Source: Oscarella lobularis (lineage: Eukaryota; Porifera; Homoscleromorpha; Homosclerophorida; Oscarellidae). Taken from it: a stretch of DNA of 64,000 nucleotides. Where the stretch lies: assembly GCF_947507565.1 (NCBI RefSeq), contig NC_089192.1, positions 1,236,690 to 1,300,689 of the forward strand, written 5' to 3'. The notes beneath the pieces were generated by a model. It did not search any database. It was not told where the DNA came from and saw only the letters and a program-made list of their open reading frames with translations. Positions 36,983 to 48,267 of this stretch are shown piece after piece; position 1 is the stretch's first letter, and every line of letters starts with the position of its first letter. The position numbers and the translations under genes are program-made.

Positions 36983-37421
36983 ATGACGGACGACGAAGCG
37001 ATGGAAGTGACCGAAGAGAGAGTGCCCGAGGAGGCTGCTGCTCCTTCTACTGATGGAGATGGTTCGAAATAGGGAAAATTGCTGTGACTTCCCTTGGGAA
37101 GAGTAAAGAATATGGTGAAAATGGATTCGGATATTTCGTTGGCGAGTCAGGAGTCAGTGTTTCTCATTGCAAAGGCGGCAGAATTGTTTGTCGCTTCCTT
37201 GGCTAAAGAGGTTCATAGGAAAGCGAATGAATTAAGCGAAGAGAAAGACTCTGCAGAAACGAGACGTTGAATTGAACAGCTCGCGTTTTTAGAGGGAACT
37301 GAGAAATTTTTTCGTTGGCGAGTCAGGAATCGGTGTTAATTAGTCATTGAAAAAGCGACGGAATTATTTGTCGCCTCCTTGGCTAAAGAGGTTCATAAGA
37401 ACGCGAACAATAGACACATAG
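36983..37421 (+). pseudogene. POLE4: POLE4-like relic behind copy I (best preserved N-terminus)
   Basis: POLE4 is the histone-fold subunit of DNA polymerase epsilon. This copy begins MTDDEAMEVTEERVPEEAAA, then shows KLL.LPLGRVKNMVKMDSD, LASQESVFLIAKAAELF and VASLAKEVHRKANE. In-frame stops occur after the leader (GSK-stop) and before LPLGR, and an extra TTAA near 37230 shifts the frame. About 100 bases of the histone fold are then repeated (about 37308-37405). The pattern RLPLxRVK..VKxDPD...KRKTLQxRD...FLEGTxD matches the POLE4 family from memory. No intact copy lies in the window; the functional gene is presumably elsewhere. Confidence 0.65.
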
Positions 37422-37450
37422 TCACTGACGAAAGGTTCTACAAAAGTAAC

Positions 37451-40400
37451 TCAGGCAGTCTCCTTCAAGCAGACGATACCAGCAAAATAGGAAGTAGATG
37501 AAGTGTGCTGAAGCCGATACTCGTCATAGCTACCAGCGTCTTTGTAAGCATTTGTTGTCTCAGAGTCCCGAAATCGAAAGTAACGTCGTTCCCGTTCTTT
37601 GTAGACGTAGCCATTCCAACCGCATTGACCATAGTAAACGTATACACCAGACCGGTTCTCATTTGAACCAAAAATTCTTATTCCATCTTGGGTACTAGCC
37701 CAATAATATCCACATGGACATGAATAAACCGTTGTCTTGGACCAAGTATTTGATTCCGATACAGCATAGAAAACTTGACGGTCATAAGTTGACTGACGAA
37801 ATCCTCCGCAATTGTCTGTACGCAATGCCCATTCTTCCACTAAATTTTGGCCATACGCTCAATGAAAAGCCCGCGCGATTTAAATTATATTACCTGTAGG
37901 CTGATTTCCGACATAAATCTTTACTTTTGCCGTCCGAGTTGCTCCCTTAGCTTTTGCAGTGCAGTGATAAACACCGCTGTTCCAATTTTTTGCGGGGACA
38001 AAGCGAAGAGTACCATTGCCAATGTCACGAGCGCTAGACTGATACTTGCTATTGCAGCTGAAACATTTGGGAAGACTCCAGGAGACGTCCGCGGACATTC
38101 CTCCCAATGCAGCACTGCAGTGCACTTCCGCCTTTGCCCCCACTTCGAGATGAAGAGTTTTAGGAGGACGATCAATAAAACAAAGGGCGTTTATTAAAGT
38201 GACTCGTTTTTCATCAGTACCAAACTGATTCTCCGCGTGACATGAGTACGCTCCTTCATCGGGGATAATACTACTAATTTGCAACGTTGCGCTGCCAAGT
38301 CCACTCGTCAATTGTTTGTTGTGTCTCTTCCATGTGACAGTAGGTAACGGTGGACCCACCGCGAGGCACGTGATATTATCAGCGGGACACACGTAGATAA
38401 TCTCACCTTCTTGAACATCCGTAGCATTTGGCTTCTCTACACAAAAAAGATGTAAAGAATAGAACTGCAAAATTGCTGAGTACCTAGCACAATAGTCTTA
38501 ATCTCTGGCTTTCCTACACAGAAAATTACTGTATGTAAAAATAAGATTGCAGTAAGCAGGTAACTACCTAGAACAGTTAGAAACACGCGATCTTTGAGAA
38601 CTTGAGATCCTGATGATGCTGTGCACGTGTAATAGCCAGCATCCTGCATAAGCACAGGAGAAATCTCCAACGAACACTTATTAATTTTCTTTCTGGTTGG
38701 GGGAAGATCTTTGCCGTCCTCTCTTGTCCAATCAAACGTGAGCTTCTGAAACGGACAAACGGTGCATTTGATAACCGCCTTGGTGTTGTTGATGACTTCA
38801 AGTCCGTGAGTGATCGCTACAGGAAGATAAAACTTGGAATTATTTAGCATAGGCTTCCTATGCTCTTCACCGCCATAGACTGATACATCTGTTGAATGCG
38901 TCACATGTCCGTGATTGTTTTCAGCTCGACAGACGTAACGCCCGTTGTCTCTACTAAAAAACTCAGCAATCACTAAACTACCATTTGAGTGAACTACAGA
39001 GTTTTCTGGCAAAGACGCTTCGTGGCGTGACCAACGAATTTTAGGTTGCGGATATCCTGATGCCTGGCAAGGCAAGACGACTTCAGGATTTGTAGGAAGA
39101 ACTATCAAACGCTTGGGTCCAATGTCTGTAAATTTAGGAGCCGCTAGAAGAGCACACGAGTTCGATTGTCAAAATTTATCTACTATTCATGATGACATCA
39201 CTGACCGTGAATACGGAGCTGCGCTGACGACTCTGCTACGCCGAATACGTTTTCTGCGACACACACGTACACCCCTTCATCTTCTAGCTTTAAGTCTGTG
39301 ATTACAAATTTGTGACGATGATTTGGTAATATTCCAGCTCGACTAGGAACAACGCCATGCTGTTTTCTCCAGTGAATAGCCGGCTTAGGATATCCGGTAG
39401 CTTTGCATTCGAACACAGCTTGACCGCCTTGTTTTCCAATTGTATCTACCGGCTTTGCAATGAACGGAGGTGGATCTACAATGAAGATGACAATATGAAA
39501 TCACACTAGCAAGTAAAAATAAGAAACATACCAACGGGAATAAGCTTTGAACCAGCGTCTCCTTTTGACCCCTTTTCTCCACGAAGTCCAATATCGCCTT
39601 TAGATCCTTTTGCGCCATTTGTACCTGCAGCAAGGCTTCTGGTAAGTAAAAGAATAAAGGTACTGCTGTTTGTACCTCGCATTCCTCGGATTCCTTGATC
39701 TCCCTTTTCTCCTTTAGGACCAGTATTACCTTTAGGTCCTACCAACAAAAAGGTTTAGAAGAACTTTCCCAGAGCCGTTCAAGCATACCTTCTATGCAAA
39801 GTTCCTGGTTTTCTGTGCATGTGGCTTTTAGAGCTTGGAGCTACAATTACCCAATATACAATGCTAATTCAGTTGCTCTCCTTGCCATACCTGCTTTATT
39901 GCAATTTGACTAAAAAGATCCCCAAACCCGAGATCAGATTGCCTTTTGATTCGATCTGGCTCAGATATGCTGTGAAGTCACTATATTAGATCGGGACTAT
40001 TCTAGAACAGCAACGCCCAATGATGTAAGGTGCTTGCGCAGTAGCAAACTAGGTTAAGATAGATAACCGCCCCTGACAACGGCCCCGTAACTCAATTAGC
40101 GATTTTCAGCAAAGGTTTACGACGTTTTATACCAGCATACTGTGACGACATTTATTGTATCTTGATTGGGACGCCTTGTCATACCGAGAGGGTGAAAATG
40201 GAACAATAACTTTCTGTTCTAATATAGTCCTGTTCTAATATAGTGCCTTCTAAGATGGCACTATATTAGAACAGGACTATATTAGAACAGGAAGTTATTG
40301 TTCCATTTTCACCCTCTCGGTATGACAAGGCGTCCCAATCAAGACATAATAAATGTCGTCACAGTATGCTGGTATAAAACGTCGTAAACCTTTGCTGAAA

Positions 40401-40634
40401 ATCGCTAATTGAGTTACGGGGCCGTTGTCAGGGGCGGTTATCTATCTTAACCTAGTTTGCTACTGCGCAAGCACCTTACATCATTGGGCGTTGCTGTTCT
40501 AGAATAGTCCCGATCTAATATAGTGACTTCACATTAGCAAGCCACAGAAAATTGCCCGCAAAGAACACAAGAGAAACGAGTGGAGTCACGTAGACGAGGC
40601 TCTTTGTGCTGCCAGGGAGGTCCTGCCTACTCAT
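37451..40634 (-). pseudogene. Receptor copy I, TM exon interrupted by a palindrome
   Basis: From the C-terminal exon (ends 37451; CPCGYYW form, YVYKERERRYFRF variant) through Ig4+Ig5 (about 38438-37895), microexon 38513-38484, Ig3 (about 38815-38570), Ig2 (about 39145-38875), Ig1 (about 39475-39210), collagen (about 39739-39532) and exon 2, all exons appear open. The TM exon starts at 40634 (MSRQDLPGSTKS) but is split by the 563-base palindrome 39971-40533, and about 75 bases present in copy C are lost. Reading into the palindrome gives an early stop. Whether any transcript bypasses this is unknown. Confidence 0.75.
39971..40533. mobile_element. 563-base near-perfect palindrome (fold-back or MITE-like)
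   Basis: The arms, each about 277 bases, meet at a 9-base loop around 40248-40256. Short sub-repeats of the kind ACTATATTAGAACAGG recur near the centre and in variant form at the tips. There is no coding capacity. It sits inside the TM exon of copy I and replaces about 75 bases of it, so no target-site duplication can be seen. Confidence 0.85.
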
Positions 40635-40791
40635 TGTCTCGAGCTCGATATCACGAGAATCGGAGGAGTGAAACAATTACCTGTGCGGGCGGTTCGCACG
40701 AACCACGTAGCAGGGACGGCGGGGACAACGACAAAATCGCTGTACGCATGCGTAGCTCTACAACAGTGTACTGCAGTTTCTCTCCGGCGAA

Positions 40792-41063
40792 ATGGTCGGA
40801 GAACGAAGCGACTGAAGCGATGCAGGTGACCGAGGAGGAGTCTCTAATGATGGTTGGAAATTGTTTCGACTTTCCTTGGAAGAGTGAAGTGAAAATGGAT
40901 CCGGATATTTCGTTGGCGAGTACGTCGATCAGGAGTCGGTGTTTCTCATTGCAAAAACGCCGGAGTTGTTTGTCACCTCCTTGGCAAAGGAAGTTCATAG
41001 AAAAGCGAGTGAAGCGAAGAGAATGACTCTACTCGCGTTTTAGAGGGAACGATAGACACATAG
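40792..41063 (+). pseudogene. POLE4-like relic behind receptor copy J
   Basis: Closely resembles the relic behind copy D: EVTEEES leader, decayed RLSLEE, VKMDPDISLA, then an insertion (TSIRS) before the QESVF region and loss of helix-3 sequence. It ends in DT-stop, 30 bases from copy J. Confidence 0.55.
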
Positions 41064-41092
41064 TCACTGAAGAAAGGTTCTACAAAGGTAAC

Positions 41093-43937
41093 TCAGGCAG
41101 TCTCTTTCAGGCAGACGATACCAGCGAAATTGGAAGTAGATGAATCGTACTGAACCTGATATTCATCCTCGTTACCAGCGTGTTTGTAAGCACTGGTTGA
41201 TGCAGAGTCTCGAAATCGAAAGTAGTATCGGGATCCTGCATAGCCACTCCAACCACATTGACGATAGTAAACGTATACACCAGACCAGTTGTTACTTGAA
41301 CCAAAAATCCTTAGTCCATCTCTGGTACCAGCCCAATAATAGCCACGTGGGCATGAATAAAACGTTGTTTTTGACCACGAAGTTGATTTTGATAAAGCAT
41401 AGAAAACTCGAGAGTCATATGTCGATTGGCGAAAGCCCCCACAACTGTCTGAACGTAACATCCATTGTTCAACTAAATCTCAACTCGTTATTTATCACGC
41501 AAACAGAATTAATTAACTATGTACTGTACCTGTATAACGATCAGTCCCACCTTCGACGTCTACGTAAACTGAGGCTGTGAGTATTCCGTTCACTTTTGCA
41601 ACGCATTGGTAACGTCCGCTGTGCCACGTCTCCACTGAAACGAACCGAAGAGTCCCATTGCCGAAGTCGAGAGCTTGGGTTTTGCAGCTGCCACATCTCA
41701 CGAAAGACCATGAGACATTAACGAATGTGCCTTGGGCAGCGGCACTACAATGCACTAATGCATTCTGCCCAACTTTCAGACGCAAATTCTTGGGAGGTCG
41801 TTCTATAAAGCCGGTTTTAAAAAGAACGACAACCTGTTTTTTGTCCGTGCCCAGTTGATTCTCCGCGTGACACGCGTATGCTCCTTCGCCTTCATACTTT
41901 ATGCCATGAAATGGCAACGTGGCGCAACCAGTTGAATTCAATAACTTTCTGTCGTGTCTCGTCCATGTGACAGTTGGTAACGGTGGGCCAACCGCGCAGC
42001 ACGTAACATTTTCACCAGGAAGGACGTGTTTAACTTCGACTTCAAAGCTTGTTATATTTGGCTTTCCCACCGATCAAAACTCGTAAAGTAAATGTGTAGA
42101 AGTGACGTCGTACCTAGAACAGTGAGACACACTTGATCTCTGATAACCTGAGATGAATAGGTGTTGTTTGATGACGCTATGCCAGGGGCGTCGCGAGCTT
42201 TTGGATGTTGGTCTGGCAACATTTTTTTCCGCGCTTCGCGCGGAAAAAATTTTTCGACCACTCGCCTTTTTTGTTGACCACGCCCCCGTTTGCGGGGTGG
42301 AAATTGTCAGAAAAAGGCGTATTTCTTTCCTCCTAAGCCACGTTTGCCTCACGCGCGAAACTTACACCGTTACTTCACTCAAAATTACAATACTGCACAA
42401 AGTATTCCCTTCTTTGGCGAAAAAGTTGGTCCGGCAGTTGCCGGGTCTGCCGGACCTATCGCGACGCCCATGTATGCACGTGTACTGGCCAGCATCTTGC
42501 ATAAATACTGGAGAAATCTCCAATGTACATTTAGTTGTTTTCTGTTCATAGGCAGATCTTTGCCGTCCTCTCTCCTCTAAGAAAAACTGAAGTTCTTGAA
42601 CGGACAAATAGTGCACTTGAGGGACGCTTTGGTGTTGTTGATGACCTCAAGTCCGTGATTAATCTCTACACAGAGTGCCTTAGAATAGTTTATAGCATTT
42701 TTTGTCCTTTTATCACCGTGATAAACTAACATATCTGTTGCATGCGTCACATGTCCGTGACTGTTTTCAGCTCGACAAACGTAACGCCTGTTGTCTCTAC
42801 TAGAAAACTCAGAAATCACTAAACTACCATTTGAGAGCACCAAACAGTTTTCTGGAAAAGACGCTCCGTGGCGTGACCAATGAATTTTAGGTTGCGGATA
42901 TCCTAATGCTTTGCAAGGTAAGACGACGTCAGAAGTTGTTGGAAGAACTGTCAAGCTCTCAGGTCCCAACGAGTATAAATTTAGGAGCAGCTAGAAGAAC
43001 ACACAAATTCGATATTCACGATTTACTAGTCTTGAAATCACTGACCATGAATGGAGAGCTGGGCAGGCGACTCTGCTACACCGAATACGTTTTCTGCAAT
43101 ACATATGTATTGGCCTTCGTCGTGTTGACGGAGATAAGTAATGGTGAGCTTATTCCGGTAATGTACGGATACACGGGCGTTAGGTGGAAGTTGTTCGCTG
43201 CCTGCTTTGCGCCAGTATATTGTCGGTTTGGGAAAACCCGTTACTTTGCATTCAAACTCCGCAGTTCCACCTCTGACTCCCACTAAATCTTTAGGTTTGA
43301 AAACAAACGTTGGAGGGACTTGAAGAACAAAATGTCAGCAATACAGCGGAATAGTAGAGATGTGAATTACCAACGCTAATTGACAAAGGACCCGAGTTTC
43401 CTCTTGGGCCCTGATCTCCTTTGTCTCCCTTTGGTCCTTTAGGACCTGTAGAAATGTAACCTGGTTGAAGCTACAATTGTTTACACAATATCACCTTGTG
43501 GTCCTTTGCCTCCCTTTTCGCCTTGTCTACCCTCTGACCCAGTGTCGCCTTTTGGTCCTAAAACTTTAGATCAAACAAACTGTCTAATAGTCGCGAGCTC
43601 TTTCACCTTGAACGCACAGTTTCTCGTCCGACTGACAAGTAGCTTTCAGAGCTTCAAGCTGGTGAAAGCCTCAGGGTCTATTCATTGTTTGATTCTGCAG
43701 TAGTCTTACTTGAAGTTGAGCTATTCTTCCAAAAGCATCCGTGATTCCCGAATCAGACTGTCGCTTGGCTCGGCCAGAGAGTGAGTCAGGAAGCTCATGT
43801 TTGCACAGACCGCAGCTAGGTCAAATTTACGGTCGACTGCAGCTGGACAAGCCAAACAAAGTTGCCCGCAAACAGCAGTAGGGAAACGAGCGGTGTGCCG
43901 TAAATAAGAGCCTTCGTTGTGAGGGCTTCTTGCTCAT
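41093..43937 (-). pseudogene. Receptor copy J, multiply broken
   Basis: Exon order is the same as copy A: TM exon (start 43937), exon 2, collagen (about 43560-43370), Ig1 (about 43318-43050), Ig2, Ig3, Ig4+Ig5 (about 42068-41530) and C-terminal exon (to 41093). Lesions relative to copies A and D: 7 bases missing just after the start codon, 4 extra bases near 43817-43820, one extra base near 42965 at the start of Ig2, and a 290-base MITE-like insertion (42183-42472) inside Ig3. The C-terminal domain also lacks several residues around the QCGWSGYAG segment. Clearly a pseudogene. Confidence 0.85.
42183..42472. mobile_element. 290-base MITE-like element inserted in Ig3 of copy J
   Basis: The terminal inverted repeats are 14 bases with one mismatch (CAGGGGCGTCGCGA at the left end and its complement at the right). 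The flanks carry a 5-base direct repeat, TATGC (42178-42182 and 42473-42477). The uninterrupted sequence in copy A has a single copy of that site. An internal hairpin of CCGCGC/GCGCGG type with T/A runs is at about 42222-42256. No open frame. The superfamily is unassigned; the ends recall hAT-like MITEs, but a 5-base duplication does not fit hAT. Confidence 0.85.
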
Positions 43938-44070
43938 TGTTCTCTTCAACTACAAAGGATGCTCACGTGCGCTCCACCAATCACGAAGTGACCGCAGTGT
44001 TGTTTGAACTGCTCGCTGTAGGGGACACACAGTGACAGAAAACGTTGTACAACAGTGTAACGTCTGCAGT

Positions 44071-45177
44071 TCAGGCACTCTCCTTGTGACAAACGATTCC
44101 AGCAAGGTTAGAAGTATCTGTGGTAATAGTTACCAGCGTGTTTTTAAGTATTTGTTGATGCAGAGTCTTGAAAAATCGAAAGAAGTATCTGTTGTATCCT
44201 GCGTAGTTGTTGCCGGTCCAACTACATTGACGATTGTAGACGCGTATTCCAGACCTGTTCCTAATTGAACCAAAAATTCTCTTTCCATCTTGGGTCCTAG
44301 CGCAATAATAACCACGTGGACATGAATAAACCTCTGATTTATCCCAATAAATTGATTTTGACACAGCGTAATAAATAGGCTTGTTCCGGTAATGCACGGA
44401 TACTTTGGCATGTGAAGGAAGACTTCCTTTCGCCAGCGAATTGTTGGTTTGGAAAAGCCGGTTGTTTCGCATTCAAATTCCGCCGTTCCTCCTCAAATTC
44501 CAATAAAATTTTTAGGCCTGTAAAAAAGGAAGGTGGAACTTAAGATTAGTAACGGTGAGCTTATTCCGGTAATGTACAGAAACTTGAGCGTTTGGTGGAA
44601 GTCGTTCGCGGCCTGCTTTTCTCCAGTATATTGCCGGTTTGGGAAAACCAGTTACTTTGCACTCAAACTCCGTTTGGGACCTTTAAAAATGTAAAGTGTA
44701 AGTAAGCTACTATTGTTTGCACAATGTGACTATCACCTTGTGGTCCTTGGTCTCCCTTTTCGCCTCTTCTACCTTCTAAAACCCAGTATCACCTTTGGGC
44801 CCTAAAACTTTAGATCAAACAAACTGTCTAATATTCGCGAGCTCTTTCACCTTGAACGCACAGCTTCTCGTTAGACTGACAAGTTGCTTTCAGAGCTTCA
44901 AGCTGGTAAACGTCTCAGAGTCTTTTTCATTGTTTGACGCTGCAGTAGTCTTAGAGCTATTCTGCCAAAATAACCCGAATCAGACTGTCGCTTGGCTCGG
45001 CCAGAGAGCGAACCAGGAAGCTCGTTTTCGGCTATTTTGCTCTGACTGCAGCTCAAATTTACGGTTGACTGAAGCGCGTAACAAGCCAAGAAAGTTGCCC
45101 GCGAACAGAAGTAGGGAAACGAGCTGCGTTCCATAAATGAAATCCTTCTTTGTGAGCGGAATTGTCTTCTCGCTCAT
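44071..45177 (-). pseudogene. Rearranged receptor relic K
   Basis: The C-terminal domain (44071-44370; VYSCPRGYYCARTQDGKRIF, with W changed to C) lacks its first part. It is joined to an Ig1 fragment of the G/L type (about 44375-44535), itself followed by a second Ig1 fragment of another type (about 44545-44670). Collagen (about 44740-44805), exon 2 (about 44912-44861) and a TM exon (start 45177, MSEKTIPLTKKDFIYG) follow. The TM exon is frameshifted between the anchor and the RAKR site. Ig2-Ig5 are missing. Confidence 0.75.
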
Positions 45178-45299
45178 TGTCTTAATTCAGCTACAAAGAG
45201 GCTCTCACGTGCGCTCTACCAATCAGGAAGTGACCAAGGACAAAGGCTTCAGCGTGTAATAGTTTTAACAGCTGAAGTGAAGTTCTTTCGTTCAAGTTA

Positions 45300-45428
45300 C
45301 CATTGCAAAAGCGACAAAATTGTTTGTTTCCTCCTTGGCTACAAAGGTTCATAGGAAAGCAAACGAGACGACGGATTGACTATAGAGCATTTCGAAATTA
45401 AACAGTTCACGCTTCCAAGAACACAGTG
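45300..45428 (+). pseudogene. Highly decayed POLE4-like relic behind copy L
   Basis: Only IAKATKLFVSSLATKVHRKAN-like fragments and a weak C-terminal trace remain; no reading frame. Assigned by position and similarity to the relic behind copy G. Confidence 0.35.
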
Positions 45429-45466
45429 ACTGATAAAACGTTCTTAAAAAGTGCAATATCTCTAAT

Positions 45467-48092
45467 TCAGGCAGTCTCTTTGAGACAGACAATTCCAGCA
45501 AAGTTGGAAGTGCTTGAGGTATATTGAACTGAATTGTAGTCATAGTTGCCAGCATGTTTGTAAGCATTGGTTGATGAAGAGTCCCGAAATCGAAAGTAGT
45601 GTCTAGTGTTTCCTCCGTAAACGTACTGATTCCAACCACATTGACCATAGTAGACGTATACAGAACTGCCTCTATTTGAACTAAAAATTCTTTTCCCATC
45701 TTGGGTACTCGCCCAATAATAACCACGTGGACATGAATAAACCTTTGACTTATCCCAATAAGGTGATTTTGATACAGCGTAATAAACTTGGGTGTTGTAA
45801 GTCGATTGCCGAAATCCCCTGCAACTGTCAGTCCGCAACATCCACTCTTCCGCTAAATATTGACAATTTTTCCAGTAATTTCATTAATTATTAATATAAT
45901 TTACCTGTAGGTTGATCTCCGACATTAATCTCTACCCTTGCTCTTTGTGTTACTCCGCCTGCTGTTGCTGTACAATGATAAACACCGCTATCCCAAGCCT
46001 TTGCCGAGACGAACTGAAGAGTACCATCGCCCAAGACACGGGCGTTGGACGTATACTGGCTATTGCAGCTAAGACATTTAGGACGACTCCAGGAAACACG
46101 CGCAGATGTCTTCCCGAATGCAGCACTGCAGCGGACTTGTGCCTTCTGTCCCACCTTGAGATCAAGACTCTTGGGAGGGCGTGAGATAAAACGAAAGCTG
46201 CCAAACATAACAATAACTTGCTTTTCATCAGTGCCAAGTTGATTCTCTGCGCGACACAAGTACGCCCCTTCATCAGATAGAGTACTACGTTGTACTGTTG
46301 TGCAGCCAGTTTCACTTGACAACTCTTTGTTGTGTCTTATCCATGTGACCTTTGGTGACGGTGGGCCAACTGCGCAGCACGTAATGTTTTCACCAGGGGA
46401 GATGTAAATAATTTCATCTTGAAGACTTGATATAGTTGGCTTCGCTACATACAGAAATCAAATTTTCAAATTCAAAGCTGTAAAATGCATTGTACCTAAG
46501 ACAGTGAGAGACACGTGATCTTTCAAAACTTGAGTTGAATAGCTGTCTTTTGATTTCGCAATGCACGAGTAATTGCCAGCATCCTGCATAAGTACTGGAG
46601 AAATCTCCAAGAAGCAGTTCAATATTTTTGTTCTGTTTATAGGAAGAGCTTTGCCGTCCTCTCTTTCCCAACCAAAAGTCAGCTTCTTGAAAGGACAAAT
46701 GGTGCACTTGATGGACGCTTTGGTGTTGTTGACCACTTCAAGTCCGTGAACGATCTCTATAACATAGTCTACATATTAGAAATTTTCTACACACGCCGTC
46801 TAATAATTTTCACCGTGATAAACTGATATGTCTGTTGAATGCGCCACATGACCGTGAACATTCTCAGCCTGACAGGTATAGCGCCCTATATCGCTGTCTG
46901 AAAATTGAGAGATGACTAAACTTCCATTTGGGTAAACCAACGAATTATTTGGCAAAGAAGCTCCACGACGTGACCAAAGAATTTTGGGCTGCGGGAATCC
47001 TGACGCCTTGCATGGCAAGGCAACTACAGGGTTCGTAGGAATAACGGTAACAAGCTTAGGACCAACGTCAGTCAATTTAGGAGCGGCTAAGAGAGCAAAA
47101 GAGTTAGGTTGTCACAGTTTTTCAGCCTCTATCATCACTGACCTTGAATAGCAAGTTGAGCTGAAGACTCCGCTATTCCAAATATATTTTCTGCTACGCA
47201 TACGTATTGACCTTCGTCGTCTTGTTTGAGATTAGTAATGGTAAGCTTGTTCCGGTAATGCACGGATACTATGGCATGTGAAGGAAGCTGTCCGCCTTCT
47301 TTTCGCCAACGGATCGTTGGTTTGGGAAAGCCAGTTGTTTTGCATTCGAATACCGCTGTTCCTCCTCGAATTCCAATAAAATCTTCAGGCTTGTAAATAA
47401 ACGTAGGAGGAACTTAAAACAGATTTTATCAATATAGCATACTGTATACAGTAGACGTAATTCTAATTACCAACGCTAATTGATAAAGGACCCAACTTTC
47501 CTCTTGGACCCATATCGCCTTTAGCTCCTTTGGATCCTTTAAGTCCTGTAGACAGATGGATTCTGTTGATTTTTCATCACGTTAAGATGAAACCTGATCC
47601 TTACCTTGCATTCCCTGATCCCCCTTTTCTCCCTTCTCGCCTCTCTTGCCATCAGATCCAGTGTCGCCTTTGGGCCCTAAAGTAGTGACACTTTAGTCAG
47701 CCTGGCTGCTTAGTTTCCTCGTGCTTTCGTACCTTGAAAGCATAGCTTTTCGTTAGATTGACAAGTCGCTTTCAAAGCTTTAAGCTAACGAAAATCAATA
47801 GATCATCATTGGGTTGCATTCTGCATCCTTTTACCTGAACTTCAGCAATTCTACCAAAATAATTCTCGATAATCGAGTCAGAATCCCGCTTGGCTCTGCT
47901 AGGAAGAGGTGGCGAAAAAGGTAGTGAAGCAGGAAGCTCGTTATCGGCGAGTTTGTCCTGGCTACAGCTCAGATTGACAGTTGCTTGCAGCTTGGCGAGC
48001 CAAGCAAAGTTTCCCGCGAACAGAAGTAGAGAAACAAAAGGCGTGCCATAGATGACAGCCTTAGTTGTGAATGGAATTGTCTCCTTGGACAT
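45467..48092 (-). CDS. Type II TM collagen-Ig receptor, copy L (intact)
   Basis: Near-twin of copy G. The start at 48092 (MSKETIPFTTKAVIYG) was chosen over an in-frame ATG 27 bases upstream by comparison with the paralogs. The TM exon carries the same proline-rich insert and RAKR site. Exon 2 is at about 47785-47734 and the collagen exons at about 47680-47475. Ig1 is at about 47415-47145, Ig2 at about 47088-46817, Ig3 at about 46760-46500, Ig4+Ig5 at about 46445-45906 and the C-terminal exon at about 45857-45467. All are open. The similarity to copy G extends upstream beyond 48800, so the duplication is recent. It is divergently oriented from the EGF-tyrosinase gene that starts at 49710. Confidence 0.85.
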
Positions 48093-48204
48093 TTTCTCAC
48101 TAGACGGCGATCTAGTCACTGGCTCTTAGCCGACAATAGCGCTCTTCTTATACTCGACTAAGCAACGGTGCTCTCATCTTAAACACGGCGTCCCTTCATT
48201 TTCA

Positions 48205-48267
48205 ACTAAACAACGACGCTCTACTCAACTAAACAACGGCGTGTACTGCCCACCATAAGCTCACGTG
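48205..48267 (-). promoter_or_regulatory. Upstream tandem repeats and CACGTG box of copy L
   Basis: CTCAACTAAACAACG-type direct repeats and CACGTG at 48262-48267, 170 bases upstream of the start codon, match those of copies A and G. Confidence 0.4.

Noticed and set aside
39971-40533. Palindrome considered as a CRISPR-like or att-like structure
   Set aside because: It is a single inverted pair in an animal-type gene context, not a direct-repeat array, and has no integrase nearby.
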